From contig JAVMKO010000009.1 in the NCBI GenBank assembly GCA_032164245.1, positions 85,912,712-85,976,711 on the forward strand: 64,000 nt of DNA, written 5' to 3'. Positions 9,740 through 22,200 of this stretch are shown in pieces; the first letter of the stretch is position 1, and the number at the start of each line of letters is the position of its first letter. The DNA is from Sternotherus odoratus (Eukaryota; Chordata; Testudines; Kinosternidae). A program made the translations under genes and the position numbers. Below the pieces are notes generated by a model. It worked only from the letters and a program-made list of their open reading frames with translations. It did no database searches and was not told the DNA's origin.

Positions 9740-12480
9740 GGGCCCAGCACAGACTGACCAGGGAGCAGCTTCCCCCCAGAGCCAGCAGCAGCCAGGCGCT
9801 TCCCCGTGTCCTGCAGGGCAGTGTGGTATCCGCGGGCTGCTCGGACCCTGCCCTGCAAGGCTCCCAGAAGGCATGTGGCATGTCCAGGGTCTGGGAGTGT
9901 CCATTTGTCCTGGGCTCACAGCCCTTGGACAGCAGGAGATGCCTTTCCAGCAGGGGCCGGGTCCCATCTCACTGCACATGCAATTCCCAGACCCCTGGGC
10001 CCTCTGCGCCAGCTGGATGGGGCCCACCCCCAGGCCAGAGCCCATCTCTGAGACATACCAGGACACACTCCAGACTCGCAGGGGGTTGTGTCACCCCACC
10101 CTGCAGCCTTGGGTGCCCGGCTGTAGCAGCTCCCACCTGGGCCACTCACAAATGGGTAGCCCCTGAGAGACTGTGTAACTATAGCCAGCCACCCCCTGGC
10201 TCTCTCCGGCCTGAGTTACCCTGCAGGGTGACCCCAGCACACCCCCAGTCCCAGATCTTCCCCCGGAAATGTCCTATATGCCCAGCCTGGACAGTGCAAA
10301 TGGAGTAAGTCCCATCTTCCTTTAAGGGAATAATATACCAGTTTATTTCCTTAGCTAGGGCTTCAGCCATTGCCCGTAAACACCCTGGCTTAGATAAACC
10401 AGCCAACCATGGAGAGCGATTGGACGTGAGTTCAGGTAAGGAAGCCGAACAGTCAGAGGACACTAAAGAGAAGCCATTTGCAGGTGGCTCGTTTAACAAC
10501 CTACAGCAGAGTCAAGCAGAACCTCTCCCCACCGGCTGCAGCAGATTACTGGCCAAATGCTCAGGTCAGGCTCCTCCCCGGATCCGAGGACGCGTCCTTC
10601 TGCTCTTCAGGTGCAGGAAATGGGGGGAGGGGGTTGGGGGTCAGTCCCCCCAAAACAGGTCCAGCTGGCCCCAGTTTGAGCGTCATTTCCCTCCCTCGGG
10701 ATGAGTCTGGTTCCTGCTCATATGCAAAGGAAGCGGCGTGTGCTCCGTTGTGTAGGACAACCCTGGGCTGTGGGACGTGTGCTGAGCCCCATCCAGGGGC
10801 GGGGAGGGGGGCTCGAAAGAGGGGGCTGCTCCCTGCTGGGCTGCGTGGGGTGGGGCAGGGCGTCCTGCCCCGTTGCTGACAGTACCACACGTGGGCCACA
10901 CACGCAGCCCCTCGACCTGTCCTGGACAGACGGCAGGGGCTGCCCTGCGGGGCGGGGGCAGTATGGCCACCACAACGGGCCCTTGTCCCTGCCCAGAGAG
11001 CCGCCTGGCGCCACCACTGTCCCCGGGCAGCCCCAGAGGCAGCAACGCGTTCCCAGCCTCCCGTGTGGGGCAAGCAGAGCCGGGGGACAGGGCGCACTGG
11101 CGGGGAGGGAGACGCCCCTAGTCCTGCCAAGTGCTCTGGGGCCCCGCCCGCCCACAGCAGCCAGCTCCCGCCCCATGCTGGCTCTAACCCCAACCCAGGT
11201 TACAGGACAACCTGCCGGCCCGGCCACTCACCCTCCTCGCTGGGTATAGGGCAGTGAGGCCTCAGGGTGCCAGGGGAGCACAGGTCACCCCCCTTCCCCC
11301 CAGCTGCCAAGGCTGACCCCCACCCTGGGTCACCAGACCCCCACGTCTGCGCTGCGCAGGCTGCAGGCCAGGAGAATGGTGCCTCCATCGCTCCTCGGCC
11401 AGCAAGCAGCCCCTTTCCTCGACCCCACTGTGGCACCAATAGCCCCCCAGCCTCCCCCGCCCCCTCCTGAGCCACCAGAGCCCCCCAGCCCTTCTCTGTG
11501 CCCCATGCCAGGACGTCCCTGGGGTAACGGCTCCTGGCTGGGAAATGTGCCGGCTGCAGCGGCCCCACCCTGCAGCTGCAATCAGAGATGGGGGGGGGGA
11601 GGGCAGTGCCCAAGGCCTCAACACTGGCAGGGAAATGAGTCAGACACTCTGACCCAGAGAAACACCCCCCGGGCTGCAGAGGAAGGCAAACAACCCAAGG
11701 TCCCTGCCATTCTGACCTGGCAGAATTCCCCGCCCCCGGCGATCACAGCCCTGGGCGTGGGAGCACCAACCAGCCTGCCAACCTGAGAGAGGGACTGCTT
11801 GGGGCCACCTCCGAGCCCTGCCCGCCCCGGCTCCAAGTCCCGATGCTGCAGAGCCAGGAGACGGGGACGTCCAGGAACCACCCAGAGGGTTCCTTTGTGC
11901 TTGTCAGCTCCGACTCCAGTCACCTGCCCTGCAGGGTGACCCCTCTCCCCAAAGCCCTGTGTCCCGCGTTCTTATGGAACAGACACGGCTCAACACCCGG
12001 GCAGCCACAAACCCAGCCTCAGCCCCCGCCTGTTCTGACACACCCGCCACACACACTGCACACCAGCAAGCTGCTTGGGGTGAAAATAAACAGGGCTGGA
12101 TTGAACAGAAAAGCCCCAGATTCAACCTGAACTAGTGAGAGGGCCAAACGTCCGAGCTACTCGGGTAACAGCCACCGCTGCGCCCGTCACACGCTGAGAT
12201 ACAAATCCCGTTCCTCGGTTTCCCAGCAGGCAGCCCCAGCTCAGGGGGTCCAGCGCTCACAGCCAGCCTTCCGCCACCAGCCTCGCCCCACGAGTGCCGC
12301 AGGAAAACGCCTCCTTCCAAACCCGCTATTCAAAGGCTTTTCCGTAAGGCCCCAGTGGCTTTGCTATTCAGGAGCCGGGATGCTCTTGTCCATTTCCAGT
12401 TGTTTCTGTGTCGTTCCATGGACGCTAACGGCCCGTCCCCGTTCCTGGCTGGGGGACTCGTCTCTGAAAACAGCCACTCA
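9740..12480. other. No gene recognised
   Basis: This is GC-rich, non-repetitive-looking DNA between the GJB1 minisatellite and the CR1 fragment. There is no splice-bounded coding segment or family match on either strand. Open frames are rich in Pro, Gly, Arg and Ser, as expected by chance at this composition. A C-rich stretch occurs at 11440-11500. Confidence 0.5.
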
Positions 12481-12529
12481 ATGATTGCTGTGCACATCAG
12501 CAGTCAGAAAAGCAAATGTTAGGAACTGA

Positions 12530-13028
12530 TGGAAAGGGCTAGCTAATAAGACAGTAACGATCATATTGCCACTATATAAATCCATGGTCTGCCCACACCT
12601 TGAACACCGTGTGCAGTTCTGGTCACCCCTTCTCAAAAGAGAGAGATGAAAACTGGAAAAGGTGCAGAGAAAAGCAACAACACTGATTAGGGGTATGGCG
12701 AGATTAAAACGACTGGAACCGACTCAGAAAAGAGAGGACTAAGGGGTGAGTTGATAAAAACTGGTGTGGAGCAAGCGAATGAGGATGTGTTATTTATCCC
12801 TTCGCATAACACAAGAACCAGGGGGCACCCAATGAAATGAATAGGCAGCAGGTTTACAACAAACAAAACGAAGTACAGTAAAACCTCCATTTAATGGACT
12901 AATTCGGGTGAGGGGGTGTCCGTTAAATCGAGGTCCGCTAAATCGAGGTTTTACTGTACTTCTTCACACAACACAGTCAATGTAGGAACTTATTGCCAGG
13001 GGATGATGAGCATCCAAAACTATAACAG
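12530..13028 (+). mobile_element. CR1 LINE 3' fragment, interrupted
   Basis: Conceptual translation gives the end of CR1 reverse transcriptase (a YKSMVCPHLEHRVQFWSP-like stretch), followed by the typical run into 'aggcagcaggtttacaacaa' and 'cttcacacaacacagtcaat'. Frames are broken by stops. An 81-bp palindromic MITE splits it at 12876-12956. A Penelope fragment joins at its right edge. Confidence 0.8.
12876..12956. mobile_element. 81-bp mariner-type palindromic MITE
   Basis: The ends are CAGTAAAACCTC and GAGGTTTTACTG, perfect inverted repeats flanked by TA on both sides (12874-12875 and 12957-12958). It is inserted within the CR1 word gaag-TA-cttc, which is restored when the element is taken out. 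Its size and TA duplication fit a non-autonomous Tc1/mariner (Tigger-like) element. Confidence 0.85.
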
Positions 13029-13230
13029 GGTTCCCAAAAGAATGAGACTAACAAATGTATTGGGACATAAGCTTTCCTGGGCTAAAACCCACTCATCAGA
13101 TGCATGGAGCGGAACACACAGCAGGGAGGTAGAAATACACAGCACATGAAAAGATGGGAGTTGCCTGACCAAGTGGGGTCAGTGCTAACGAGCCAGTTCA
13201 AGGCACCACGCAAGGACAGTACCAGAGAGG
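13029..13230 (-). mobile_element. Penelope-like element fragment
   Basis: It contains aatgagactaacaaatgtat, cataagctttcctgggct and cccactcatcagatgcat, the end region also seen at 27711 and 62342. After it come the ggtagaaatacacagcacat landmarks of the same family. There is no open frame. The right boundary is uncertain. Confidence 0.65.
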
Positions 13231-13769
13231 AGGCGTTTGCAGAGGCCTCCAGGCCCAGCAGCGCACGGGATCGGGAAAACGACCCTCCAATGGCATTGAG
13301 GTGTCCAGAGCCAGTAAACCGCACAGTGCGCTCGCCCAACTCGCTGCCCCTACACCCTTCCCTGCAGTGGGGATTATATTTAGAAACGTGCTCAAGCCAA
13401 AAATAAAGAGGTAAAAAGGTTTCCCAGTGGCTGTTTCTGCTCAGTCACGGTGCCAGCCAGGAAGCGCCTGCTCCAACATAACCTGCACAAAACGCGCTAG
13501 GCAGACGGACTCGCGCAACCAGCTGGACACCGCTGCCCCCAGAAGAGGAGCGGAGACGCGGCCTGCTGGGGTTGTGGGAATCGACTATCCAATTGGCACG
13601 GGGCAGCTGAGTTGCCTCCACAGCCCCAGGATCTGCAAACGGTGAGGGGGTTTCTTTGCCTTTTGCCTGGCCTTGTGGTCTCATGGCAGCTGACAAATGC
13701 ACTAGGCACTGGTGTCTGCTCCAATGTGCACAAACGGCCCCGACCCTGCCCTCCATTGGTCTGTGGGAG

Positions 13770-14436
13770 TGTAACGGGGTCACCACTCACCCCTGCGGCG
13801 CCTCCCGCTGGTCGTCTGGGGAAGCAGCTCCTTCAGCGTCCAGAGCGCCCTCCGCAGGGTGATGCCCCGCAACTTTGCTGGCCCCGTGTCCCTCCCGGAC
13901 CCCGGTGCCCTCCAACTGTGGGTGCTGCCCCCTGCAGTACCCCCTTGGTGTGAGGGTCTCCCCTCCCCAGGGGAACCCTCTACCCCCTGTCCCCACCTCG
14001 CCTCAGAGTGTGCCACTGTCAGTCACCACTTGCCCCCGCTCACTGGGGCGGACTGCAGTATCATGGCTTCTCATCACAGGCAAGGAGGGTTGGCCTGCTG
14101 TTGCTATCTCCAGCCCTGGGCTGCCCCCTGCAACCCTGGTACTCCTGGGTCGGGCCTTGTGTCAGGCCTGGAGGCCTGGGGCTCTTGGCTAGAGCCCACC
14201 CAGCTCCTTCTGCCCTGCCCCAGCTCTGCCCTAACCCAGGTACCTGGCTCAGCTCCTGCAGTCAGGCCTGTCTCCCTCTGAATGCAGAGGAGACTCTTCT
14301 CGGACAGGCCTGTGTTTGGGGCGTGGCCGCCCAGCTGGGCCTAATGCCCAATCAGGCCTGAAAAGCTCCCAGCCTTAACCCCCTTCCTGGGCTTTCCAAG
14401 CCCCTTTCTGCAGGGGGCGGGTGTCACCCCGCCACA
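13770..14436. mobile_element. Solo LTR (family B)
   Basis: The element starts TGTAACGGGGTCACC and ends CACCCCGCCACA, and is flanked by perfect 5-bp duplications gggag (13765-13769 and 14437-14441). TG...CA ends and a 5-bp duplication are retroviral-type integration marks. It is 667 bp long with no internal genes. It is unlike family A. Its orientation is inferred from TG...CA only, with no clear poly(A) signal. Confidence 0.8.
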
Positions 14437-14441
14437 GGGAG

Positions 14442-15109
14442 AGAAGCCCCAGCCCTTGGCCCCAGCCTCACCCATGTGTGGCCCTGGCTGCACGGGGAGC
14501 AGCTTTGGGCTGGGCGTCTACCTCAGCTGCCTGTGGTGAAGGACAGGCTCAGCGGGCAGCTTTGAAAGCCCCAGGGAAAGGTCTGGCGCAAAGGGCTTTG
14601 ACTTGCAGGCTCTGCCCAGCCACTTGACTCCCTCCACAGGGACCTGCTCAGCTGGTGTGTCCAGGCGGCCACTGAGAGGCTGCTGCAGAGCTGAGCTGTG
14701 CTGAACCTGGGCCCACCTCAGAGCCAGCGAAAGGGCTGCAGCCCAGCACTGCTGTCAGCACAGCCAGTTCCCAGCGCTCTTAAAGCGGGAGATGGATACC
14801 GGGGCCAAAGAGGGGTTAATCCTGGAAGGGTTTTGCAGCCACCGGCAGCTGATGGGCTCAGGTAGCCTCAGGTGAACCCAGTCCCTGCCTTGGCTTTGCT
14901 CTTGAGCCAGGCCCAGGGCTTTTACAGACATCCCTGCCGAGCAGGCTGTGCGGGGTGTCTGGCTCTCAGGGACCCGAGGACGGCAGCAGGGCCAGGGAGG
15001 GACGTGCTCAGTGCTGGGAGCCCCCAGGCCAGATTCTCACAGGTCTGGAGCAGCGCAGGGTGCCGGAGTCTCTGGGATGCCGACGTCTGGGCGTGTTCCT
15101 CTCTTTTAG
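14442..15109. other. Upstream region of the alpha connexin
   Basis: No coding sequence or repeat is recognised. A splice acceptor (ttcctctcttttag, AG at 15108-15109) ends the stretch and implies a non-coding first exon further upstream, which I cannot place. Confidence 0.45.
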
Positions 15110-15130
15110 GAGGAGCCGGTATTTGCACTC

Positions 15131-16081
15131 ATGGGTGACTGGAACCTGCTGGGGAGGCTGCTGGAGAGTGCTCAGGAGCACTCCACAGTGGTGGGGAAGG
15201 TCTGGCTCACTGTCCTGTTCATTTTCCGTATCCTTGTCTTGGGGGCAGCTGCTGAGAAAGTCTGGGGGGACGAAGAGTCGGGCTTCTCCTGCGACACCAA
15301 GCAGCCGGGCTGCCAGAGCGTCTGTTATGACCAAACCTTCCCCATCTCTCACATCCGCTTCTGGGTGCTGCAGATCATCTTCGTCTCCACCCCCAGCCTC
15401 GTCTACCTGGGCCACATCCTGCACCTGGTGCGCCTGGCGGAGGAGCAGCAGCCAGGGGAGCCTTGGGGGGCCCAGCAGGGACCCCTGGTGCAGCATAAAC
15501 CTTCCATCAAAGATGTTCATGGCAAAATCCGCCTGCGGGGGGCCATCCTGAGGACGTATCTTTGCACCATTGTCTTTAAGATGCTCTTTGAGGTGGGCTT
15601 CATTGGGGGCCAGTACGCACTGTATGGGTTTGAACTAAAGCCTCTCTACACATGCAGCCGCTGGCCCTGCCCCAACACGGTCAACTGCTACATTGCCCGG
15701 CCCACCGAGAAGACCATCTTTGTCCTCTTCATGACGGGGGTTGCCTGCCTGTCGCTGCTCCTCAACCTGATAGAAATGTACCACCTGGGCTTCACCAAGT
15801 GCAGGCAGGGGCTGGCAGCTGACCCCTGCCGGGCGCCCGACCCCAAGGCCAGCTCCAGCGCTCCCAGAGAAACGAGCGACCACCACATCCCCCACTCTCC
15901 TGCACCGTACAGCCTTGCCCTGCCCACTGACCCCAGCCCCGCATTGCAGCCTCGCGCCAGCCAAGCCGCTCCTGCAGCAGGCGGGGACAGACGAGCACCC
16001 AGGGGCGGGTCGCAGAAGAGCCCTGCCAGCAGGCCCAGTAAATCCAGTGCTAAGCTGAGACCCAGTGACCTGGCCGTTTAA
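15131..16081 (+). CDS. Alpha-type connexin (GJA3-like gap junction protein)
   Basis: This connexin has 316 residues. The start [20 protein letters not shown] and the [19 protein letters not shown] stretch are alpha-class, closest by memory to connexin 46 (GJA3). Loop cysteines are 54, 61 and 65 (C-X6-C-X3-C) and 175, 180 and 186 (C-X4-C-X5-C), so docking is expected to work. Four membrane spans lie near 22-42, 76-98, 140-162 and 195-217. The cytoplasmic loop is moderate (about 101-139). The tail, 221-316, is short, rich in Ser, Pro and Ala, and ends RPSDLAV, a PDZ-ligand-like end as in GJA1 and GJA3. The coding region is one exon, with an acceptor just before 15110 and the ATG 21 bases later. 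Its place between GJB1 and ZMYM3 is not that of GJA3 in human, so it is probably a separate paralogue; I give no symbol. No convincing AATAAA was found downstream. Confidence 0.93.
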   Translation: MGDWNLLGRLLESAQEHSTVVGKVWLTVLFIFRILVLGAAAEKVWGDEESGFSCDTKQPGCQSVCYDQTFPISHIRFWVLQIIFVSTPSLVYLGHILHLVRLAEEQQPGEPWGAQQGPLVQHKPSIKDVHGKIRLRGAILRTYLCTIVFKMLFEVGFIGGQYALYGFELKPLYTCSRWPCPNTVNCYIARPTEKTIFVLFMTGVACLSLLLNLIEMYHLGFTKCRQGLAADPCRAPDPKASSSAPRETSDHHIPHSPAPYSLALPTDPSPALQPRASQAAPAAGGDRRAPRGGSQKSPASRPSKSSAKLRPSDLAV

Positions 16082-17774
16082 CTGAGAGCCTGTTGCAATG
16101 GCCCAGGGCTGACAGGCAGGGGAAGGGGGCTCTTGGACCAGACTAGCGCTGTTACCACCAGGCTGCATCAAAGGGAGCACAGCTCACTTCAGGAGCCGGT
16201 TTCCATGGTTACCATGTTGTCCCCACCATGGAAATACTGGGCCCATTATAGAGACCCCAGAGTCCAGGAGCCTGAAACTTGGCCAGACGTGCACAGCTCA
16301 AGCCCGCTCCCCTCCGGGCTCTGAGGCAGTCTCGTGGCTGTCAGGGGCAGGCCGGGAGCTGACAGGGGTAAATGCTCCACACCAGAGGACGCAGGCAGGG
16401 CCTGTAGCTTTTCCTTTCCCATGAGACAAGACCTCAGGGCTGCGACCTGCGCTCCTGGCAACAGAGCTCAGGAAGGCCCCAGCTGCTCCAGGGCAAGAGA
16501 CCCTTCCAGGCCTTAGCAAGGAGAATGGGACTGGACAGAGCCGGGGCCCAGCTGATGTAACAGCCTGTCAGGGAAGATGGTGCTGCTCCAAGCAGGAAGG
16601 CCTAGGCCCCACTACCACTGCATCCTAGCCACGTGGCTCCTCCCCAGCTGGAGAGTCTCAGCTCACCGCTCCCTCCAGGGCAACGCGGGAAGCAGAGACT
16701 GCAGCCTGTTTCAGCAGCAGCTACAGCTGTTGGGCTCCTGCCAAGGGTGCACTGGACCCTGTGTTTGGGCAGCCCTGGCTGTGAGGGGACTGAATTCTCT
16801 CTTGTGAAAAGTGGAGCAGGACACGAGCCCTGCAAAGGGCAGGCACCTCCTCCCAAAGCCAAGGCACAGGGAGAGGGGAATTCAGTCCTAAACTGCTTCT
16901 CCTCCCCCCAGCGTATCTGTATGCAGGGCCACAGCACAGGGCCAGGAAGGGAACTTCCTGCTGGACAGTCTCTGCTCTCCCCGCGAAGGATCCAGGCCCT
17001 CGCTCTACACTGACTGGGACAGGCCCTCACTGCAGCCTTCAGGATCCCTGGGCTTTGCTGTGGGGACAAAGGAGAGAAGGATCCAGGCTTGGGCTACACT
17101 GCAAGGAAGCGCCCTCTGGCTTGCAGGTCTGTCTCATCCTCTCTGGTCACCTGCCTTGGTCTGGGGCGGGGGGCCGTAGGCAGGGAGATGGCTGCAGGTT
17201 TTGCCGTAAGACGGGGAAGGGACCACACTGCAGCTGGAACCAGGGCTAGCACAGGCAGCTTCTTCCAAGGCTGACAGCAGCTGCAGGGCCCACCCTTCAT
17301 TTCAGTCACCCAGCACCAGAACAAGTTCAGCCCGTTGCAGGGAGGCGCTGTGAACCTGGACCTAGGGCTGCGTGGCTGTCTCTGCCCCACTCCCCGCTGG
17401 CAGAACTGTAACCTCTGGAGAAGGCTGTGTTGCATACAGGATGCCCCTCGCCCTCCAGGGCACAGCCTGCTCCGCTCATAGGAGATGGAGGCAGGAAGGC
17501 CATGCCCCCTCCTCCCCTCCCCCCGCCTGCTCCCGCCATCCTCCCTAGAGTCTAACACCACCATGGCCTCGCAGCGGGAGGCCCCAGCTCGGGTGGTAGC
17601 ATGTCGACCCAGTAGCACGAGCTGCCAGGCCCGGTCCTACACCCGTCACAGACCCGGGGCTGGATAGCGGGGGTCAGGCACAACTCCCCACTGACTAGCC
17701 CTGGAGACAGCCTCCTCCCGCCATCAGCGGCAGCCCCTGCTCTGCCCTTGGTGGATTAAGGACAGCAGCTGCCG
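16082..17774. other. Intergenic gap between tail-to-tail genes
   Basis: It holds the 3' untranslated region of the alpha connexin, whose end I cannot place, and the end of ZMYM3 transcription from the other strand. No further gene, RNA or recognisable transposon is seen. Confidence 0.5.
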
Positions 17775-19089
17775 GCAGGTTTGTGTGTCTTTATTTGAAA
17801 TGAATGGTTTCTAGAGACACAAGGTTAGCCTAACGCCCTGTCAGCACTACAACAAGACCGTGACTGGCTCACTCTTGACATGGAGACAGAGGGCCCGGGC
17901 AAGGTCCCAGAACAATATATACAGACTCAACAGACGTGCCGAGTCCCATTGACAGCGGAGAAAAAATCAAAACAAAACACCAAGGGGGGGACCCCGAAGG
18001 GAACAGCAAAGCTGGGGCAGGGGCTAGGTGGGTGGAGAGACCCAGGCAGGCTCCACTTCCCCGTCAGCCGCACGAGGCTCCCCTCCACGGCTCGCACGTC
18101 CTGGGCTGCCGCAGCCCAGCAGGATTCTCCGTCTAACGCAGGCTTGGAGGAGACCGACCAGCAGCAGAGTCCAGAGCCACCTCCTCCATCTGATAGTGTC
18201 AGGCTAGAACAGGGCCGCGTCCATTCTGCTACAGCTTGGGGGGCAGGGAGGAAGGGAGGGGCCCCTGCTCCTCAGTCCAGGCAGGGAGGGTGCCGCTTGG
18301 CTCCCCTGCCCAATGCAGAATTCAGACCTTCAACGGCCCCAGTGCTGTGGTGAGTGCACAATGCAGGGTGAAGCCACGGCGAATGCAGAGCTGGGGAAGG
18401 GAGATCCCAGAGCCCTGGCACTGTGCTGCTGAAGAGGAGAATGAGATGAGGAGCCAGAGACCTCCCAGCCAGCCCCCTCTGGGAACACAGCCCCTCCAGC
18501 AGAGATGGGAATGGTCCAGCCAAGAGAGTCCGCTCCTGGGCATGGCCCTGCTCCCCTGGCTGGCACCACTCCTCCCAGGGCCCTGCGTGCTGAGCATGGC
18601 TCCCTTCCCCACTCCTGCTGCCTGGGCAGCCTGCTAGGCCCAGCCTGTCCCCACTGCACTGAGCAGTCTCTCCCCCCTGGCCCCGCAGCCTGGCAGGGGA
18701 GACCAAAAAGAGCCCTGGGGAAAGGCTGGGCTCACTGCCCCCTGCCCCCTGCGGCTCCTGGCTGGGAGGGCCTGACCCCGGGAAGACAGGCGGGGAGGGG
18801 GACACTTCCCTAGTCAGGCAGAGCACAGGTGGGCCTGGGTGCTTGGGGGCTGATGAGGGAGGGGAACGGCATGTTACTAGCATCAGGCAGGGATGTTCAG
18901 AGCCCCACAGGCACTGAGCTGGACAGCGCCACGACGTCCGCAGGGCTGGGAGTGGCACTAGGCCCCCATTCCACGCCACACTCACATGCCGCAACCCTGC
19001 CAGGTAGGGGGAGCAGGGGAGAGACCAGCGCAGACCCAGCCCAGCGGGCGCTGGGTGCCGCCTGCCCCTGCTCCAGCCCTGGCCTGCGC
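17775..19089 (-). other. ZMYM3: ZMYM3 3' untranslated region and poly(A) signal
   Basis: Downstream of the ZMYM3 stop (19090-19092) about 1.3 kb of non-coding sequence leads to AATAAA on the minus strand (17790-17795, tttatt on plus). It is the first canonical signal after the stop. Confidence 0.65.
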
Positions 19090-19288
19090 TCAGTCCATGT
19101 CTTCCTCCAGGCCGCTGCCCCGGCTGTGCTCCTCGTAGATCTCCCGGACGGCCAGGATGCGATTCAGCATGCTCTCCAGCATGCTCCTGTCCATGGGGAT
19201 GACCGAGTACCAGAGAGGTGACTCTGCAATGCACGACCGCTCTGGCTGCAGGTAGAAGACGTCGTTCCGGTTCCGCAGACTCTCTGGA
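19090..19288 (-). CDS. ZMYM3: ZMYM3 coding exon 24 (residues 1363-1428) with stop
   Basis: It encodes [20 protein letters not shown] and [17 protein letters not shown], ending EEDMD and TGA. The human end is EELGRPGEEDLD, so the C-terminus is full length. Confidence 0.95.
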
Positions 19289-22200
19289 CTGTGGCAAGAG
19301 GGGGACAGAGTGAACCCCACCCTGAGCCCAGAGAGCCCTGGTCTCCTCAGCCACCCTGAGCCCATAGGACCTGGAACCCAGCGAGCACCCCAGGGACCCC
19401 CCCATTAACCCAGGAGACAAGGATTCGTTTGAGGGTCTGGGCTCTGGGGCACTGCTCATCCTGCAGGGAAGGCCCATGAGCCGGGCTTGGAAGCTCCTCT
19501 CCCAAGGTGACCTGGGATGGTGCTCATGGCAGGCAGGAGTGGGGGGTCCCGAGGCCTCACAGCCGCCTCGGGGAGGGAGGGGCGGCCCCCGCTGAGAGGA
19601 GTTCCTCAGCCCTGGGGCTGTGATCACAACACTCTGGCAACGGCAGACAGACGGGACTTGAGGATGTGAGAAACCAACCCCTGCACACACGCTCCCCAGG
19701 GCTCCCACTTCACTGGCAGGGCCCTGGCAGTCAGTGCTCTGCACAGCTCTTTGCAAAGGCAGCACGTGTCGGGGGCAGCCGTGGGCCGCTCGGCAATGCC
19801 CTTCCAGCCAGTCGTGGGGCCGGCAGAGGGGCAGTGGCTCCCTCTCCCCAGGAGACTCACCACTTGGAGAGATAGAATTCATAGAACTTGACTGGGCACC
19901 GGAGTGGGTTCATCCTGTTCTCCCGCTGCTCCAGGATCGGCAGCTCCTCCTCTCGCTTCCGCTTCCCAGAACCGCTGTCTGCAGAGAGAGGCAGGTCAGA
20001 GCAGTGCCCGCTCAGGGCGGGGGTGGGGAGACAGACACACGCGGGCCCCTACCTCGCCCTTTTTTCTGCCGGAGGGGGGCGTAGTAGCGGATGCTCACCA
20101 CCTTGGTGGTGCCCCGGGCTGTAGTGCACTTGCGGGACTGGCGCACCACGTTGGTGAAGGACAGCTGCATGTGCTCCTCCGCCGTCTGCAGGCCGAAGAA
20201 CTTGGTGTTGAAGAACATGAGGGTGTTGAGGAGGACGAAGGGGGAGTACACCCCCAGCTGCTTACACTCCCAGAGATGCTCCTCCTCCACGCGGGAGAAG
20301 ATCGTGTCTGCAAGCGGAAGAAGCGGGGTCACCGACGTCTGTCATGCTGAGGGGTCCCCAGCAAGGTCTGGCCTGGCAGGGAGACTGGAGGGGATGTGGC
20401 TGCCCCCTCCCCCAGCCCAGCTTCAGCCACTTGTGTGAGGGGACCATCAGCCAGGGCCCTGGGTCCTCCCCTGGATCTCTGCCTGCCTTGGGCAGAGGGA
20501 GCACGGCTGCGTGGAAGGTCACAGCAGAGCCCCTTGCCCTTTGGAACAGCCAGAGGAGCCATGCTCGCAGGGTCAACGGACACCAGGCTGGGAGCTGTCC
20601 CACTGCCATGACCCAACCGAGGGCACAGCTGGTGCCAGCCAGCCCCAACCCGAACCAAGGGCCCCCCCCCGGTACTGCGGGTCACGCACAGTGCATGTGC
20701 TGGGGCTGTCAGAGGGAAAGGGGGAGCAGCAGGCAACTACCATGCAAACCCAGGAAATGTGCTCCAGGCCAAGAGCCTCCCATGGCAGGAAGGGCCGGGG
20801 ACAGGGAACTCGACTGCTCTCGGGGTGATGGAGACAAGGGCACCCAGCCTGGGACCCAGAATGGGGGGGCCTCTGGCTGCCGAGCACCAGGGAAAGCACG
20901 GCCATAGGCAGGTGTCTAAGCAGGGCCGAGCGCCCTGGAGTGGCTCTTACCACCGGGATTATGCCAGAGAGGTCACAATCCTCTGGCCTGGGAGCTGGGA
21001 AGCAGACAAGGGCTCCTAGCCCCCTGGTCTGACACAGTGTTTCCCAACGGCTGGAGCAGGGCCTTGCCCAGCTATGGAAAGCGGCCCCCTGGTCCGAAGG
21101 TGGCGGGATGGAGAGTTCCCTCTTGTACCTGGACAGACAGTGGTTTCCACAAGCACCTGCTAGTCTGGACTCAACCCTCAGCCATCCCGAGATGCTGAAT
21201 CCCAACTGGCCCTGCTCTGCCGTGGGATCCTGGGGGGAGGTTACATGAGGCTCCAAGATGCAGCAGGGGGAGTGGCCTTCCCCCTCCAGGAAGAAGGGGG
21301 GGCAGGCCTGGCTCTGCACCCTCAGGAGGATTCAAGGATCCACTTGCCTCTTATGGCAAACTTGCCTAGGAAGCATCCCATGGAGCAGGTGGAGGGGCAT
21401 AGGTGGCCCCCGCTAGGCCAACTCCAGCCAGGTCTGAGAGCGTGACCTTAGTGGCGATAATAAAGGAGCGTGCGGCCAGGGGACACATACTGTTTGGTAA
21501 GAGCGTGGGCTGCCAGCCACTCAGGGACTTGTTCAGCTCCTGCACGAAGGTCAGGTAGTAAAGGTCTGTGAAGATATTCACCATCCGGTTGTTCTCCAGC
21601 AGGTACTAGAAGGGAGAGAACACGGGGTCAGTGAGGGGAGATGGCCGTGCTGGGCACAGGGTGAAATGGCTCTGTACTGTACGGGTGATGCAGACGTGTC
21701 TTCACTTGGTGCGTGTAGCATGGGGTCAGTGAGGGGAGACGGCCGTGCTGGGCACAGGGTGAAATGGCTCTGTACTGTACGGGTGATGCAGACGTGTCTT
21801 CACTTGGTGCGTGTAGCACGGGGTCAGTGAGGGGAGATGGCCGTGCTGGGCACAGGGTGAAATGGCTCTGTACTGTACGGGTGATGCAGACGTGTCTTCG
21901 CTTGGTGCGTGTAGCACGGGGTCAGTGAGGGGAGACGGCAGTGCTGGGCACAGGGTGAAATGGCTCTGTACTGTACGGGTGATGCAGACGTGTCTTCACT
22001 TGGTGCGTGTGGCACGGGGTCAGTGAGGGGAGACGGCAGTGCTGGGCACAGGGTGAAATGGCTCTGTACTGTACGTGTGATGCAGACGTGTCTGTCACTT
22101 GGTGCGTGTGGCACGGGGTCAGTGAGGGGAGACGGCCGTGCTGGGCACAGGGTGAAATGGCTCTGTACTGTACGTGTGATGCAGACGTGTCTTCACTTGG

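Noticed and set aside
8802..10308. Overlapping open frames of 254, 454 and 479 codons rich in Pro and SARWASSFLSCPPP
   Set aside because: They exist only because the C-tract minisatellite has no stops in three frames. There is no conserved domain and no splice context.
18272..19882. Minus-strand open frame of 536 codons
   Set aside because: It spans the ZMYM3 last exon in the wrong frame, plus intron and 3' UTR. Chance opening in GC-rich DNA.
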